From Pseudomonas capeferrum (GTDB taxonomy: Bacteria > Pseudomonadota > Gammaproteobacteria > Pseudomonadales > Pseudomonadaceae), in assembly GCF_013523055.1 (NCBI RefSeq), contig NZ_JAAMQM010000001.1, forward strand, positions 248,001-312,000: a stretch of 64,000 bases of DNA. Reading direction: 5' to 3'. Position 1 is the stretch's first letter; every line of letters starts with the position of its first letter. A program made the position numbers and the translations under genes. Shown here piece after piece: positions 31,798 to 40,792 of the stretch. Below the pieces are notes generated by a model. The model was not told where the DNA came from and did not search any database. It was given only the letters and a program-made list of their open reading frames with translations.

Positions 31798-32222
31798 CGA
31801 GCCTCCTGGGCTGCTCGAGCGAGCGTGCTCGAGATGGCTCGCTTGATGATCGTGGCAATCTCGTCGCGGTTCATGTCGATGGATGGGCGCAGCCATGGAT
31901 GTGCAGGACGAGCTGCCACGGTGCCGTCGCCCAACTGGTACTGCTTGGTGCCGTACTCGATGAACTTGGCGTAGAAGATCTTCCGGTTGTTGCGCTTGCC
32001 ACGGATGCCGATTTCCGCGTCGAGACCAGACTTCGAGACAAATGCCTCGAGTGCGTTCTCGGCATCACCCGTGTCGCGAGGGATGAGCTCCTGCTGGGTG
32101 GCCAGCACCAAATTGGCGGCCTCGACCATCGCCGGACGGAGATCGCTCTCCATTTGGTTGCCGATTCGCCTGAGTAGTCCCCGTAGCTTGTAATCGCCCT
32201 GGGAGCGGGACCGGCGAGCCAT
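31794..32222 (-). CDS. HK97 gp10-like tail/neck protein
   Basis: The 142-residue basic protein (YKLRGLLRRIGNQMESDLRPAMVEAANLVLATQQELIPRDTGDAENAL ... AKFIEYGTKQYQLGDGTVAARPAHPWLRPS) shows the T-G-x-L/A and IEYGT...ARPFLRP pattern of the HK97-gp10-like family. This protein belongs to the connector between head and tail. Its ribosome site is inside the preceding small gene region. Confidence 0.85.
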   Translation of the reverse strand: MARRSRSQGDYKLRGLLRRIGNQMESDLRPAMVEAANLVLATQQELIPRDTGDAENALEAFVSKSGLDAEIGIRGKRNNRKIFYAKFIEYGTKQYQLGDGTVAARPAHPWLRPSIDMNRDEIATIIKRAISSTLARAAQEAR

Positions 32223-32224
32223 GA

Positions 32225-32398
32225 TCAGGCTTTCTCGTCGGTAGACTTGGATGCCTTGGTGGGCTGGGTTGCGGTCGCTTCTTCGGCCACTCGGCGATCG
32301 ATCAGTTCGGCCCCGGTCTTTGCGTCGACCGTGAACTCTTCGCCGCGCTCTTTCACGCCGAAAGGGCCGGACAGACGGGCTTTTGCAATCATTTTCAT
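32225..32398 (-). CDS. 57-residue head-tail region protein
   Basis: The short product MKMIAKARLSGPFGVKERGE continues with EFTVDAKTGAELIDRRVAEE and a Lys/Thr-rich tail. It fills the gap between head closure and gp10-like genes exactly and keeps the order of this operon. A similar small protein with a FGVKxRGEEF segment is common in HK97-type Pseudomonas prophages. Its role is unknown. Confidence 0.6.
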   Translation of the reverse strand: MKMIAKARLSGPFGVKERGEEFTVDAKTGAELIDRRVAEEATATQPTKASKSTDEKA

Positions 32399-32408
32399 GA
32401 TGGATTCC

Positions 32409-32729
32409 TCAAGGATTTGGGACGCTTGAGCACAGAAGTCGCAGCATGCTGCGCTCGTTATCGGGAAGTGCGGCCTCGATCAGGTAGGTCGAAGCGCCAT
32501 GAACCAAGCGCAAGCCGGGCACCAAGTCATCAGCGGGTCGACAGCGGATCTCAGCAGTAACGAGCGCGGTGACCTGCTGTGCAACGACGGCGGTGCGGCC
32601 TGACGGCATCGTGATTTCGGCCCAGATTTGGCGTAGCTCTATCCAGGTCAATGCCCCGCCGCCCATGCCATCGTCCGCACGCTGGTGTTCTTGCACCGAG
32701 CACCGGTGCCGCAAGGGACCCGCACGCAT
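32409..32729 (-). CDS. Head closure / head-tail adaptor protein
   Basis: The 106-residue protein (MRAGPLRHRCSVQEHQRADDGMGGG, WIELRQIWAEITMPSGRTAVVAQQVTA) is typical of the SPP1 gp16-like head-tail joining family. The segment G-x-x-x-x-W-x-x-x-x-x-x-WA-x-I and the Q-x-x-T/A motif are visible. It overlaps the connector gene by 1 bp. It closes the portal after packaging. Confidence 0.85.
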   Translation of the reverse strand: MRAGPLRHRCSVQEHQRADDGMGGGALTWIELRQIWAEITMPSGRTAVVAQQVTALVTAEIRCRPADDLVPGLRLVHGASTYLIEAALPDNERSMLRLLCSSVPNP

Positions 32730-33070
32730 CAGACCCCCCAGCCAACGCGATAAGGCGTCAGCAGTGAACGAGAGCCCATAGGCAGCTCACTGGAAATAGT
32801 GCCGACCACCACGTCCTCCCGGTTGCCATAAAGGCTTCCCAGAATGAGCAGGCAGGCTGCCTTCACCGATGGGTTGATGAGGATGGGATCATCTCCCGCC
32901 TCGCCAGCCAGGACCGCTTCCGCCATTGTTTCTGCGTCTGCGTAGAAGCGCCGATTCATGAACTGAGCTGCACTGTCTTCGGCAGCCGCCAGAAGAAGCT
33001 CGACGTGCTCGCGGTCATATTCCTCGGCGCGTACGTGCTGCATGGCCACATCCGTAGGAATAGCGTTCAT
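32729..33070 (-). CDS. Head-tail connector protein (HK97 gp6-like)
   Basis: The 113-residue all-helical protein (VRAEEYDREHVELLLAAAEDSAAQFMNRRFY ... NPSVKAACLLILGSLYGNREDVV) matches the gp6-like adaptor family, with the VKAA(x)LLI-GxLY-NRE motif near the end. It forms the ring under the portal. It precedes head closure in order. Confidence 0.85.
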   Translation of the reverse strand: MNAIPTDVAMQHVRAEEYDREHVELLLAAAEDSAAQFMNRRFYADAETMAEAVLAGEAGDDPILINPSVKAACLLILGSLYGNREDVVVGTISSELPMGSRSLLTPYRVGWGV

Positions 33071-33071
33071 G

Positions 33072-33404
33072 TCAGGCCTTCGGTTTTTTGTCAGTGGCCA
33101 GGCCAGCGGCGATCAGCTGCTTGGCATGAAGTCTTGGCGCGCTATAAGCCGGCCCACCCCGGCGCTTAAGCTCGCCGGCGTCCTGATAGGTGCGCAGAGG
33201 GTACACATCTACCTCCACCGGATTGGGGTCATCTGGGGAGGCTGCTTCCGGAATTGAAGTCTCGTCGCTCGGCGAAAACGCTCCATCCAGCACGGATGGC
33301 GGCGCAACGTCCGCGCTGGTACTGTCCTGCGCAGAGACAACGTCAGAGGCCAATGAAGTCGGTGGCTGAGCTGGTTTTTCCTGTTTCCGTGTGGAGGCTG
33401 TCAT
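33072..33404 (-). CDS. Hypothetical structural-operon protein, mostly disordered
   Basis: The 110-residue product has a long Ser/Pro/Asp-rich, low-order N-terminal half and an ordered end (EVDVYPLRTYQDAGELKRRGGPAYSAPRLHAKQLIAAGLA). It lies between the capsid and connector genes. The ordered end resembles small head-associated proteins in related prophages, but I cannot name a family. Confidence 0.55.
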   Translation of the reverse strand: MTASTRKQEKPAQPPTSLASDVVSAQDSTSADVAPPSVLDGAFSPSDETSIPEAASPDDPNPVEVDVYPLRTYQDAGELKRRGGPAYSAPRLHAKQLIAAGLATDKKPKA

Positions 33405-33458
33405 GGGGCGTACTCCGGTTCGGCGCCCTGGATAGGCGCCAGTAGTAGGAAGAAGGAC

Positions 33459-34649
33459 TTATTCGCCGGTCAGCGGACCGGTTACGAAGGCCTCGCCGCG
33501 ATACACCGCCAGCGCCAGGCGCTGCTCTGCACGCACGGTGACCATGTTGTTTTCGAAGTCCTTGTCGTTTTCGGTAGAGATCAGGATCTCGACGTCCATC
33601 CGATCGAAGATCTGTGCGCCGAGAGCGAAGGAGCCGACCAAGAAGTCATCCTGCGGCATGGCCTGGGTCGGCACGACTGGACGGCGCCACAGCATGGGCT
33701 GGGTGTCACCCTGTGGCTGGCCAATCAGGTAGCGGCCGTTCGCATCCTTGAGCAGCTCGATCAAGGCCCAGTCGATCGGGTTGAGTACGATGCCGTCCGA
33801 GGGGAATTCGGCCAACTCAGCTTGCAGCAGCGCCAGACGGAGACGGTCAATACGCTGCTCTCCTGTTACGGTGACGCCGCCAGGAGCAGCATAAAGCTGT
33901 GCTGCCGGCACGATACCGCCGATATTGGCGCCGGCGCCGTTGCCGAAGAGCAACTGACTTTCCTCGGCAAGCTTCAAACCGTAGCGACCGCGCGCGTCGA
34001 TGAAACTTCTCAATGCCGGAGCGTCGTCCAATATCTGGCGGCTGGCCTTGAACAGATGCGCCAGCGTTCGGACCGGAGCATTCTCGAGCTTGAACGTGAT
34101 GTCGGAGTACGGCTTGGCGCCCTTTTCCGCCACGGGCGCAGCGTTGTTCGTGAAACCGCTTTCCTGCACGTATTCAACCGAATTGCTTCCGGTCTGGCCC
34201 GGTGCGATGAGATCACGAATGGTCAGGCGTCGCTCGGGCGCGGCCTGGACGCCATAAAGGCGCTCAGCCGGGACCAGATCGCCACCGGAGCCAGTAGCCG
34301 AAGTGATGGCAGCGCGCGGTACCGAGATGCGGCGGGAGCCGCGGAAGGAAGAGTCTACGCCCTCCATTTCCTTGGAAGCGGAAACGATCTCCCCCACGGA
34401 TGGCTGACGATCGGGCTGTGACCGGTCACGGCTGGCATTGACCAGCTTCTGCTCAGTCTCCGTCAGGCGGGCCGAGATTTCGCCCTGCTTGGTTAGCAGC
34501 TCATCGACCTTAACGCGGGTCTCGGCGCTCATCTCGCCGGAGGTCTTGATTTGCTTTTCGACCGATTCAGCCTGGCTCTTGATCTGGTCGCCGATACCTT
34601 TGAGGGTGGCGCTCAGCTCGGTGTACTGCTTTTCGTAATTGTCGCTCAT
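33459..34649 (-). CDS. Major capsid protein, HK97 fold
   Basis: The 396-residue protein has a coiled-coil N-terminal delta domain (residues 1-100) removed on maturation. The HK97 core follows: GGDLVPAERLYGV, the E-loop region VEYVQESGFTNNAAPVAEKGAKP, LRSFIDARGRYGLKLAEESQLLFGNGAG and DGIVLNPIDWALIELLKDANG. It is encoded directly after the protease with a 4-bp overlap. It builds the icosahedral head. Confidence 0.92.
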   Translation of the reverse strand: MSDNYEKQYTELSATLKGIGDQIKSQAESVEKQIKTSGEMSAETRVKVDELLTKQGEISARLTETEQKLVNASRDRSQPDRQPSVGEIVSASKEMEGVDSSFRGSRRISVPRAAITSATGSGGDLVPAERLYGVQAAPERRLTIRDLIAPGQTGSNSVEYVQESGFTNNAAPVAEKGAKPYSDITFKLENAPVRTLAHLFKASRQILDDAPALRSFIDARGRYGLKLAEESQLLFGNGAGANIGGIVPAAQLYAAPGGVTVTGEQRIDRLRLALLQAELAEFPSDGIVLNPIDWALIELLKDANGRYLIGQPQGDTQPMLWRRPVVPTQAMPQDDFLVGSFALGAQIFDRMDVEILISTENDKDFENNMVTVRAEQRLALAVYRGEAFVTGPLTGE

Positions 34650-35509
34650 CGCGAAAGTCCTTTGATGGAATTGAGGATTGCGGTCGCCTCGGACAAGGAG
34701 GCTGAAACATCAGGAGCGACAGCGCGGGGCTTATCGGTCGGAACAGCGCACGGCGTATCCCCGCCGGCAGCGCTAGGCGTACCGGTCTTGATTTCAGAAA
34801 TGAGTTTGCGGCGCTCGCTGCGGGGCATGCCGGATTTGGCCAGGGCCGCGTCCAACTTGCGGGCTGAATGCGCCTGGGCGCCCTCCCCGTTCGGGGCCTG
34901 CTCTACTTCGGAAGAGGAAATCAGGCCGGTAGCGAAGCCCTTCTCGACAGCGTTAGCGCCGTTCATGTAGGTCTCGGCGTCGAGCATCTTCTCTACCGCC
35001 GCCTCGTCCTGACCGCTGGTGTCCGCGTAGAGACTGATCATGGCGCGGTCGAACTCTTCCATCGTGTCGGCGAGCTCGCGGATCGCGTGTCGGTTGCCAG
35101 CGGAGTAGGTCCAGCAGTTGTGGATCATCAGGAAGGCTGTCTTGGCCACCTCGCGCTTGGCTCCGGCCATGGCGATGACGGAGGCAGCAGAGGCGGCCAA
35201 GCCGAGCACCTTCGTGGTGACCTCCTGCGAATGCTCGAGCAGGCGGTTGTAGATCGCGATGCCTTCGAACATATCGCCGCCAGGCGAGTTGATATAGACG
35301 GTGACCGGTTTGTCGCCGATCGCCCGAAGCGCAGCGTCTACCCGCTTGAGGGTAACGCCCTCGCCGTACCAGTCCTCACCGATGATCCCGTACATGGTGA
35401 TGGTATCGGTACCGGACTCGAGCGCTGCACGCAGGTCTGGATTCCAGAGATCGAGCGCGCGCGGGCTCAGCTCGCAGTTGAAGCTGCGTGCCTTGACGTT
35501 TAGCTGCAT
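34646..35509 (-). CDS. ClpP-like head maturation protease
   Basis: The 287-residue protein has a ClpP-type serine protease core: YINSPGGDMFEGIAIYNRL, the serine in GLAASAASVIAMAG and the histidine in AFLMIHNCW. A Glu/Ala-rich C-terminal scaffold-like tail follows. It cleaves the delta domain of the capsid protein and itself during prohead maturation. It sits between portal and capsid as in HK97. Confidence 0.92.
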   Translation of the reverse strand: MQLNVKARSFNCELSPRALDLWNPDLRAALESGTDTITMYGIIGEDWYGEGVTLKRVDAALRAIGDKPVTVYINSPGGDMFEGIAIYNRLLEHSQEVTTKVLGLAASAASVIAMAGAKREVAKTAFLMIHNCWTYSAGNRHAIRELADTMEEFDRAMISLYADTSGQDEAAVEKMLDAETYMNGANAVEKGFATGLISSSEVEQAPNGEGAQAHSARKLDAALAKSGMPRSERRKLISEIKTGTPSAAGGDTPCAVPTDKPRAVAPDVSASLSEATAILNSIKGLSR

Positions 35510-35511
35510 GG

Positions 35512-36810
35512 TTACTCCTGCTGGCCGAGCCAGTTTTTCAAAGCGGCCTGCGCGGCCTGGCCATCGGTGGATTCCCCCAGCTTATCGATAGGGGTTAGGT
35601 TGGCCTGCACGGTAAGCACGCCAGCATTGCCGCCATGACGCGGCAGGTTTTCTTTCACTCGGCATTCATCGCGCGTCATGATCCCGTTCTGGGTCATCTG
35701 GCTGTACCAGGCTGACCGGCCCGCTGTGTCAGCCTTTAGGAAGGCTTCCAGTGAGAATTCGCCGTAGTACGTTTGTCGCTCTACCGCCGTCAACAACCGT
35801 TTGTTCACGCATTGTTGAATCTGGTTGGTGATGGAGCTGATGCTGAAGGTCAGGAAAGCAATCATCTGCTGCTCGAGGCCGGTACCCCAGTTGCTGCCAG
35901 CGTCCGTCTTACCCACCATCCACGGCGGCACGCCAAACCATCTGCATACTTCCTCGACGCTGTACGCACGGGATTCCAGCAATTGAGCATCTACTGGATT
36001 GATCCCGATCGACTCTGGACTGATGCCCTGCTCCAGGACCGGCGAACGCCCGGCATTGAGTGCACCGGATACCTGCTTCACGTAGTCGCGAAACTCATCG
36101 CGCTGCTCCGGCTTGAGAACACGGTCAACCTTGAAGGCAACTGCAGGCAGCAAGCCGTTCTTGAAGGTGCCATTTGCTGCATCGTCTGCGGACATGGCCG
36201 CGCCGAAAACGTCAGCACCGTAGCGGATCGCAGAAAGCCCCACGCGTCCATCGAGGCTGAACGCCGGGATGTGCAGCATGTTTTGCCGTTCGATCTGTCG
36301 ACGGGCCCCTTTGCGTGGTCGAAACCAGTAAGTGACCCTGCCGTCGTCATCCAGATCAAGATCCACTCGCCCAGGCAAGAGGAAGTCCAAAGCCACGATG
36401 CGTGACCCGCTACGGTGAATCTCCGCGAACGCGTTCCCGCGCAGCAGCATTGAAGCGACCATCGCCTGCCAGAACTGGAACGCGGTCATATCTTCGTTGG
36501 GACTGGTATGCACGATGTCGTAAAGCCCGAAGTCTCGAGCGTCTTTCCGACTACCATCCGGCTCGCGCCGGTAGACGCCCATCGGTAGTCCTGCGACGGA
36601 TGTCGAGATGATTCGTACACAGGACCATACGGCCGAGAGCTGCATCGCGTTTTCGATGGTGACGCGTTTGCCAGAACTGGATTGGCTACCCAGGAACTGT
36701 CCCCAGAAGCCTCCGTCGCTCAACTTGATGGATTTACCGATCCACTCTCCAAGCGAAGCACGGGGCTTACTGGCGGCGCGCCCCAGTACTACCGACAAGG
36801 ATCTAGTCAC
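35512..36810 (-). CDS. Portal protein, HK97 family
   Basis: The 432-residue protein (AVWSCVRIISTSVAGLPMGVYRRE, FLLPGRVDLDLDDDGRVTYWFRP, MLHIPAFSLDGRVGLSAIRYGADVFG, VCRWFGVPPWMVG) is a standard phage_portal (PF04860) member. The start codon is GTG at 36810, overlapping the small membrane protein gene. Twelve copies form the DNA entry and exit ring. Confidence 0.92.
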   Translation of the reverse strand: MTRSLSVVLGRAASKPRASLGEWIGKSIKLSDGGFWGQFLGSQSSSGKRVTIENAMQLSAVWSCVRIISTSVAGLPMGVYRREPDGSRKDARDFGLYDIVHTSPNEDMTAFQFWQAMVASMLLRGNAFAEIHRSGSRIVALDFLLPGRVDLDLDDDGRVTYWFRPRKGARRQIERQNMLHIPAFSLDGRVGLSAIRYGADVFGAAMSADDAANGTFKNGLLPAVAFKVDRVLKPEQRDEFRDYVKQVSGALNAGRSPVLEQGISPESIGINPVDAQLLESRAYSVEEVCRWFGVPPWMVGKTDAGSNWGTGLEQQMIAFLTFSISSITNQIQQCVNKRLLTAVERQTYYGEFSLEAFLKADTAGRSAWYSQMTQNGIMTRDECRVKENLPRHGGNAGVLTVQANLTPIDKLGESTDGQAAQAALKNWLGQQE

Positions 36811-36964
36811 TGATTAGCCCCTTTCGGATGAATCCAGCGATGATGAGTAGCGCGGCACCGCCGGCCAGGAGTGCCCAGCCCAGACCGAGCAGGACATATA
36901 CCCCACCAACAGCCACAGCGAACCCGCACAGCGCGATAGCGATAAAAAGGTGCAGTGGGTTCAT
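36803..36964 (-). CDS. 53-residue membrane protein between terminase and portal
   Basis: The short product MNPLHLFIAIALCGFAVAVG continues GVYVLLGLGWALLAGGAALLIIAGFI and ends KGLISD, giving two hydrophobic helices. It overlaps both the terminase stop and the portal start. Small membrane proteins at this spot occur in other HK97-like phages; their job is unknown. Confidence 0.65.
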   Translation of the reverse strand: MNPLHLFIAIALCGFAVAVGGVYVLLGLGWALLAGGAALLIIAGFIRKGLISD

Positions 36965-38688
36965 ACGATGATCGGGTTCCGAATAGCGGCCATGAAATCG
37001 TCATTCCCCCGGCTTTCTGGGTTAAGCGATATCAAGGTCACTGCGTTAAAGAGAGCCATCAATGGGTCGATCTTTGCCGAGCCGCTGGCTTGCTTGGTAA
37101 TGAGGATTGAGTTGGCACGCGGCTCGACCTTGGCGTTGCCGACACACCAGGCCATCATGGGTTGACCGCCGTGCTTGAGGCCGCCTTCTGCCAGCTTGCG
37201 CTCGGCAGTCTTGATTGCCCCGCCGAGCTTCCAGCCCTGACTGATCGCCACGATCTTTTCCGGCGGTATTTCGCGCTCGATCATGGCGTCGTAGATGGCC
37301 CCAATACCCACCGGGTCGACGCCAACCTTGTCGAGCAAGCCCGCCTCTTCAATTTGGTCGACCAGGTCAGCTACATCGGTCACGTCGTCGCCGATTCGCT
37401 TGGAAAGCGTCAGATCACCGTCCTTTTCGAAGTCATGGAAGCGCGGGGCTTCCGCCTTCCGGCGCTCCAGTACCGATGGGTGCGCCCAGGCGTGCGTCCA
37501 TACCAGCCAATCTCGGGTGCGCTTGTCGCGCCCTACTGCTGCAAACCCGAGCAGATCGTCTAAGCCGCCGCCATCGATGCCGACGTCGATGACCTCGGAT
37601 CTTGCAATCAGCGTGTCGAGCGTCAATACGGGCTCGGCGGCTGCCTCCCAGAAATCAGCACCAGCCCAGCGACTGGACATCAACGCCAGCCCGATCTCGA
37701 CATTCATGTGCTTTGCGAGAAAGTCGCGTATCGCCTCCTCGCCCGCCTCCTGAGCCTCTTGGTACTTCTGCTCGATCACCTGCTCGTCGACTGAAACGCC
37801 CCAGTTCGGGTTGGTGACGTAGGCATTCGACAGATCCTTATGCAGGTCTTTTTCGATCATCCATTTCGGAAACTCGTAAATGATCGGAAGGAACCGCTTA
37901 TCGGTGATTCGTCCGTCCCGCACGGCGCGCGCATAGTCGAGTTTTGCCTTGAAGACGCCCGCGGGAGGCGCGGCAGATTGAGTGGTGCAATAGAACACGA
38001 ACCCTTCAGGCCTCGAAGCCAGACCGCCAGTGGCCTCAGTGAGCATATTTGCGGACTTGGCCTGCTTCCCGAACTCGTGCAGTTCGTCGATGAATACGCC
38101 GATCGCCTTTTTGCCGGTGACCGTCGCACTGTCGGCGGCGACCACCTTCAGCGTTGCCTGATTCAGCCTGTCAGTGACGGTGCGCTGCCACTCGTTCTCA
38201 TGAAAGCGAGCCTCAAGATCCTCGTCGGCCTTGATCATGTCGCGGATCGGCTTGTAGGCGTTGTCCGCCGCTTCTTTGGTGGGAGCAAGAATGATGAATT
38301 CGCCGGACGCCCTAACATTCAAGATGAGCGCGGTCAGCATAATGCCGGCTGCGATGGTGCTCTTGCCGTTTTTCTTGCTAACCATCAAAAAGTAATTGGT
38401 GATCAGGCGGCGCCTGGCTTCCTGATCGTAGGATCCAAACAGTACCGCAACTAGATCCAGCACCCACGGCTGGCAGGTATCCCCCATCAAAGGACTGCCG
38501 GTCGCGTCAACCATCCTCAGGTTGCAGAACACGTCGAGCGCGTCGTCAGCCTGATCTTGGAATATAGGGGTCAGCGGCATGATCGACTCTCGATCGACAA
38601 TGCGCGACTCCCAGTCTTTGCAAGACGTTGTCCAATCTAAAGGAGCGTCAGTACCTTTTTCTGTTTCTTCCAATTGTCCATCTCCCAC
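36961..38688 (-). CDS. terL: Terminase large subunit
   Basis: The 575-residue protein has an ATPase domain with Walker A SKKNGKST (104-111) and Walker B VFIDEL (D201/E202), and a nuclease domain beginning VGIDGGGLDDLLG and containing the downstream KVGVDPVGIGAIYDAM. It is the HK97-type (Terminase_1) packaging motor. The start lies inside the 3' end of an HNH gene (52-bp overlap). Whether the native start is 38688 or a little later is uncertain. Confidence 0.92.
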   Translation of the reverse strand: MGDGQLEETEKGTDAPLDWTTSCKDWESRIVDRESIMPLTPIFQDQADDALDVFCNLRMVDATGSPLMGDTCQPWVLDLVAVLFGSYDQEARRRLITNYFLMVSKKNGKSTIAAGIMLTALILNVRASGEFIILAPTKEAADNAYKPIRDMIKADEDLEARFHENEWQRTVTDRLNQATLKVVAADSATVTGKKAIGVFIDELHEFGKQAKSANMLTEATGGLASRPEGFVFYCTTQSAAPPAGVFKAKLDYARAVRDGRITDKRFLPIIYEFPKWMIEKDLHKDLSNAYVTNPNWGVSVDEQVIEQKYQEAQEAGEEAIRDFLAKHMNVEIGLALMSSRWAGADFWEAAAEPVLTLDTLIARSEVIDVGIDGGGLDDLLGFAAVGRDKRTRDWLVWTHAWAHPSVLERRKAEAPRFHDFEKDGDLTLSKRIGDDVTDVADLVDQIEEAGLLDKVGVDPVGIGAIYDAMIEREIPPEKIVAISQGWKLGGAIKTAERKLAEGGLKHGGQPMMAWCVGNAKVEPRANSILITKQASGSAKIDPLMALFNAVTLISLNPESRGNDDFMAAIRNPIIV

Positions 38689-39365
38689 AGCGGCCGCAAA
38701 TTGCTCAACGACCAGCAGGCACGGAACTCCGCATCGCCGATCTCTTTGATGTTGAAGGCCGCAACAGGAATGATGTGGTCGATATGAATCTCCCCGGTAA
38801 CTAAGCGCTCCCAGGTCATGCCTTTGGTGAATTGACGCTCTATATGTGCAACTAGCTCAGCTTTTGTGAAGCCAAGGAATTCACCTATGGCTCCTGGCTC
38901 GTAGGTGCCGCGAAGCATTCCGCGGATTCGCGCTTTGACTCGCTTATTCAAGACGTGTATCGGGCTGCTCTGTATCTTCGCGTCTGACCTACGCTGCTTC
39001 GCCCGGACCTTATCCCTGTTCGCATCACGCCAAATCCTGTCTGTTTCCTTGGTCTTTTCCGGGTTCCGGACCTTCCACGCCGCTGTCGATGCCCGGGCCT
39101 TGTCCAGATTACGATTGCGCCAATCCCGCTTCATTTCCGCATATCGCCCACTGGCGACATAGCTCTGATTCAGACGCTTTCGGTTGGCAGCTATGTCCGG
39201 CTTTTTTATTGCCTCACGGACAGCAGCCTTATGGCACTCTCGGCACCTTCCGCGCAGGCCATACTTCCCGCCTTTATTTGCGTGGAAGTAATCAGTTGTG
39301 GCGGGTTTTACGTGCTCGCAGGTAGAGCACTGCTTTACGAGGGATGTAGAATCGCAGACAGCCAT
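38637..39365 (-). CDS. HNH endonuclease inserted between terS and terL
   Basis: The 242-residue protein has an N-terminal zinc-ribbon (CSTCEHVKPATTDYFHAN, CRECHK), a long basic helical linker with repeats of RxxNxxKxRA type, and an HNH-like C-terminal domain (EIHIDHIIPVAAFN, WSLSNLRPLWEMDNWKK). It belongs to the mobile HNH family rather than the packaging type at 40046. It separates terminase subunits that are normally adjacent and overlaps terL by 52 bp. Confidence 0.82.
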   Translation of the reverse strand: MAVCDSTSLVKQCSTCEHVKPATTDYFHANKGGKYGLRGRCRECHKAAVREAIKKPDIAANRKRLNQSYVASGRYAEMKRDWRNRNLDKARASTAAWKVRNPEKTKETDRIWRDANRDKVRAKQRRSDAKIQSSPIHVLNKRVKARIRGMLRGTYEPGAIGEFLGFTKAELVAHIERQFTKGMTWERLVTGEIHIDHIIPVAAFNIKEIGDAEFRACWSLSNLRPLWEMDNWKKQKKVLTLL

Positions 39366-39395
39366 GACGACCTCTCAAACAGGTTGGCTTGGTTA

Positions 39396-39430
39396 GAAGC
39401 CCCGGCGGGATTGCACTCCCCTGGGGCTTC
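39396..39430. terminator. Hairpin before the mobile HNH gene
   Basis: GAAGCCCC and GGGGCTTC form an 8-bp stem around a 19-nt loop, between terS and the HNH gene. There is no strong T-run in either direction, so it may be a weak terminator or RNA structure. Confidence 0.45.
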
Positions 39431-39439
39431 GTCATCTTA

Positions 39440-39901
39440 TCATTTCACCGCCCTAAGCTGCCCCGGCCTGCGTAAGCCAAACCTGCCAGACGCTACCTGC
39501 TCGGCAGCCTCTTGCACTTGTTCCTTCTTCCCCTTCTCGCCCTTCTTGGCGTGATCGTAAGGCATAAGTCCAAGGGCTATCTTTGCGGCCAGCTCCGGGT
39601 TTAGCTTCTCATTATCCCGAGCTATTCGCTCTAGTAGCGCCCTGCTATCGAACAACGGTTGGTCATCGGCTGGACTCTCTTCCGGGTTAACTTTTTTAAC
39701 CTCAGACTTAACTTTTGGCTGATCGGAGCCCAGAGCAGTACACCGATGCATATAAGTGGCCACGTCTGGGTCTTTGAAAAGCTTGGAGCCAGCCTGCGGC
39801 GCGGTCTTGACGCTGTATCCAGCATCGATCGCTGCTTGAGATTTGCTGGCCCCAGACAAAAGAGCGTCAGCAAACCGGCGCTTTTTGTCGGTTAATGCCA
39901 T
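39440..39901 (-). CDS. terS: Terminase small subunit
   Basis: The 153-residue protein starts with the Terminase_2 HTH segment (RRFADALLSGASKSQAAIDAGYSVKTAPQAGSKLFKDPDVATYM). It continues with an oligomerisation helix (RIARDNEKLNPELAAKIALGLMPYDHAKKGEK). It recognises the packaging site and loads TerL. The linker is longer than usual and rich in Lys/Glu. Confidence 0.85.
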   Translation of the reverse strand: MALTDKKRRFADALLSGASKSQAAIDAGYSVKTAPQAGSKLFKDPDVATYMHRCTALGSDQPKVKSEVKKVNPEESPADDQPLFDSRALLERIARDNEKLNPELAAKIALGLMPYDHAKKGEKGKKEQVQEAAEQVASGRFGLRRPGQLRAVK

Positions 39902-40045
39902 TTAACTTTTCCTGAGTGAGGGAAAAAATCTCTGCGTGCGTTCGGGGGCGGTGTCCGAGGCGGAAGGCGCCACGGTTTCGACCCACCCTGGGGGTCTGAC
40001 GTGCTACAAAAGGGGCATCGCACCTCTTTGGTGCATCGCTGACGA

Positions 40046-40372
40046 TCAGCGAACCCGGCCAGACCCTTGGGCAGACTCGGTAGCGCTCTTGGCCTGGTGA
40101 CAGGGAACGCATAGCGCCTGGAGGTTGGCGTCGTCGTCGGTACCGCCTTGGGCGATGTTGACGATGTGGTCGACCTCGAGGTCGATCGTGACAATGCCGC
40201 ACGCTTGGCATGTGTACTTGTCACGCACCAGGATCGACTCACGTTTACGACGCCAGGGTCGACCGCCGCGGCCAGAACCCCAGCCCTTTTCGGCCTCAGG
40301 GGAAACCGGCGCTGCATACTGCCTTCCTTCAGCCTCTTGCATGCGAGGCTTCAACGCCTTGAGCCTGGACAT
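40046..40372 (-). CDS. Packaging-associated HNH endonuclease (HK97 gp74-like)
   Basis: The 108-residue protein has the zinc-bound HNH core: RKRESILVRDKYTCQACG, LEVDHIVNIAQGGTDDDANLQALCVPCH. The CxxC/CxxC pair and DHI are visible. In HK97-type phages this protein works with the terminase in specific genome cleavage. It lies 145 bp upstream of terS in transcription order, which is its standard place. Confidence 0.88.
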   Translation of the reverse strand: MSRLKALKPRMQEAEGRQYAAPVSPEAEKGWGSGRGGRPWRRKRESILVRDKYTCQACGIVTIDLEVDHIVNIAQGGTDDDANLQALCVPCHQAKSATESAQGSGRVR

Positions 40373-40374
40373 GG

Positions 40375-40548
40375 TTACTTCTCCAGCGTAAGGCGAATCA
40401 TCGCCATTACGGCGCTGACCATAGCTGTGTCTGACTGCTTGGCGATAGCGATCACATCTTCCTCAGCCTTCTTGACCTCGGCCTGCTCTCCGGGCGACAT
40501 CTCGCTGACCATGCCCTTCATGACGTAGTACTCGGCTTTATCATTCAT
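40375..40548 (-). CDS. 57-residue helical phage protein
   Basis: Two ATGs stand in tandem after AAGGAGTCC. The product (NDKAEYYVMKGMVSEMSPGE, then QAEVKKAEEDVIAIAKQSDT) is helical and acidic. It overlaps the preceding gene by 8 bp and ends 2 bp before the HNH gene. It is a conserved-looking phage gene of unknown function. Confidence 0.6.
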   Translation of the reverse strand: MNDKAEYYVMKGMVSEMSPGEQAEVKKAEEDVIAIAKQSDTAMVSAVMAMIRLTLEK

Positions 40549-40792
40549 CATTGGACTCCTTGAACTCGATCCGGACATCACCCATGAGCACGATCTGATC
40601 GATGTAGTCAGTGCCAGGCATGACCTGAAAAGGCTGTACGGCAACTACGGCAATGCCCAGCACAGTGTCGGCGTAGCAAACATAGTTGCATTCGATGCCA
40701 TCAATGAAAGCGAGACGTGGGCCGCGCCCGTCACCAGCGATGTGGACATGCTCCCGGCTGAAGTATTCGGCTTCAGCTTTGCTGCTACTCAT
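40541..40792 (-). CDS. 83-residue phage protein
   Basis: The product (SREHVHIAGDGRGPRLAFIDGIECNYVCYADTVLGIAVVAVQPFQV) is a compact strand-rich protein. It overlaps both neighbours, supporting translation within the operon. The GDGRGPRLAFIDGIE segment suggests a folded domain. No family is recognised. Confidence 0.55.
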   Translation of the reverse strand: MSSSKAEAEYFSREHVHIAGDGRGPRLAFIDGIECNYVCYADTVLGIAVVAVQPFQVMPGTDYIDQIVLMGDVRIEFKESNDE

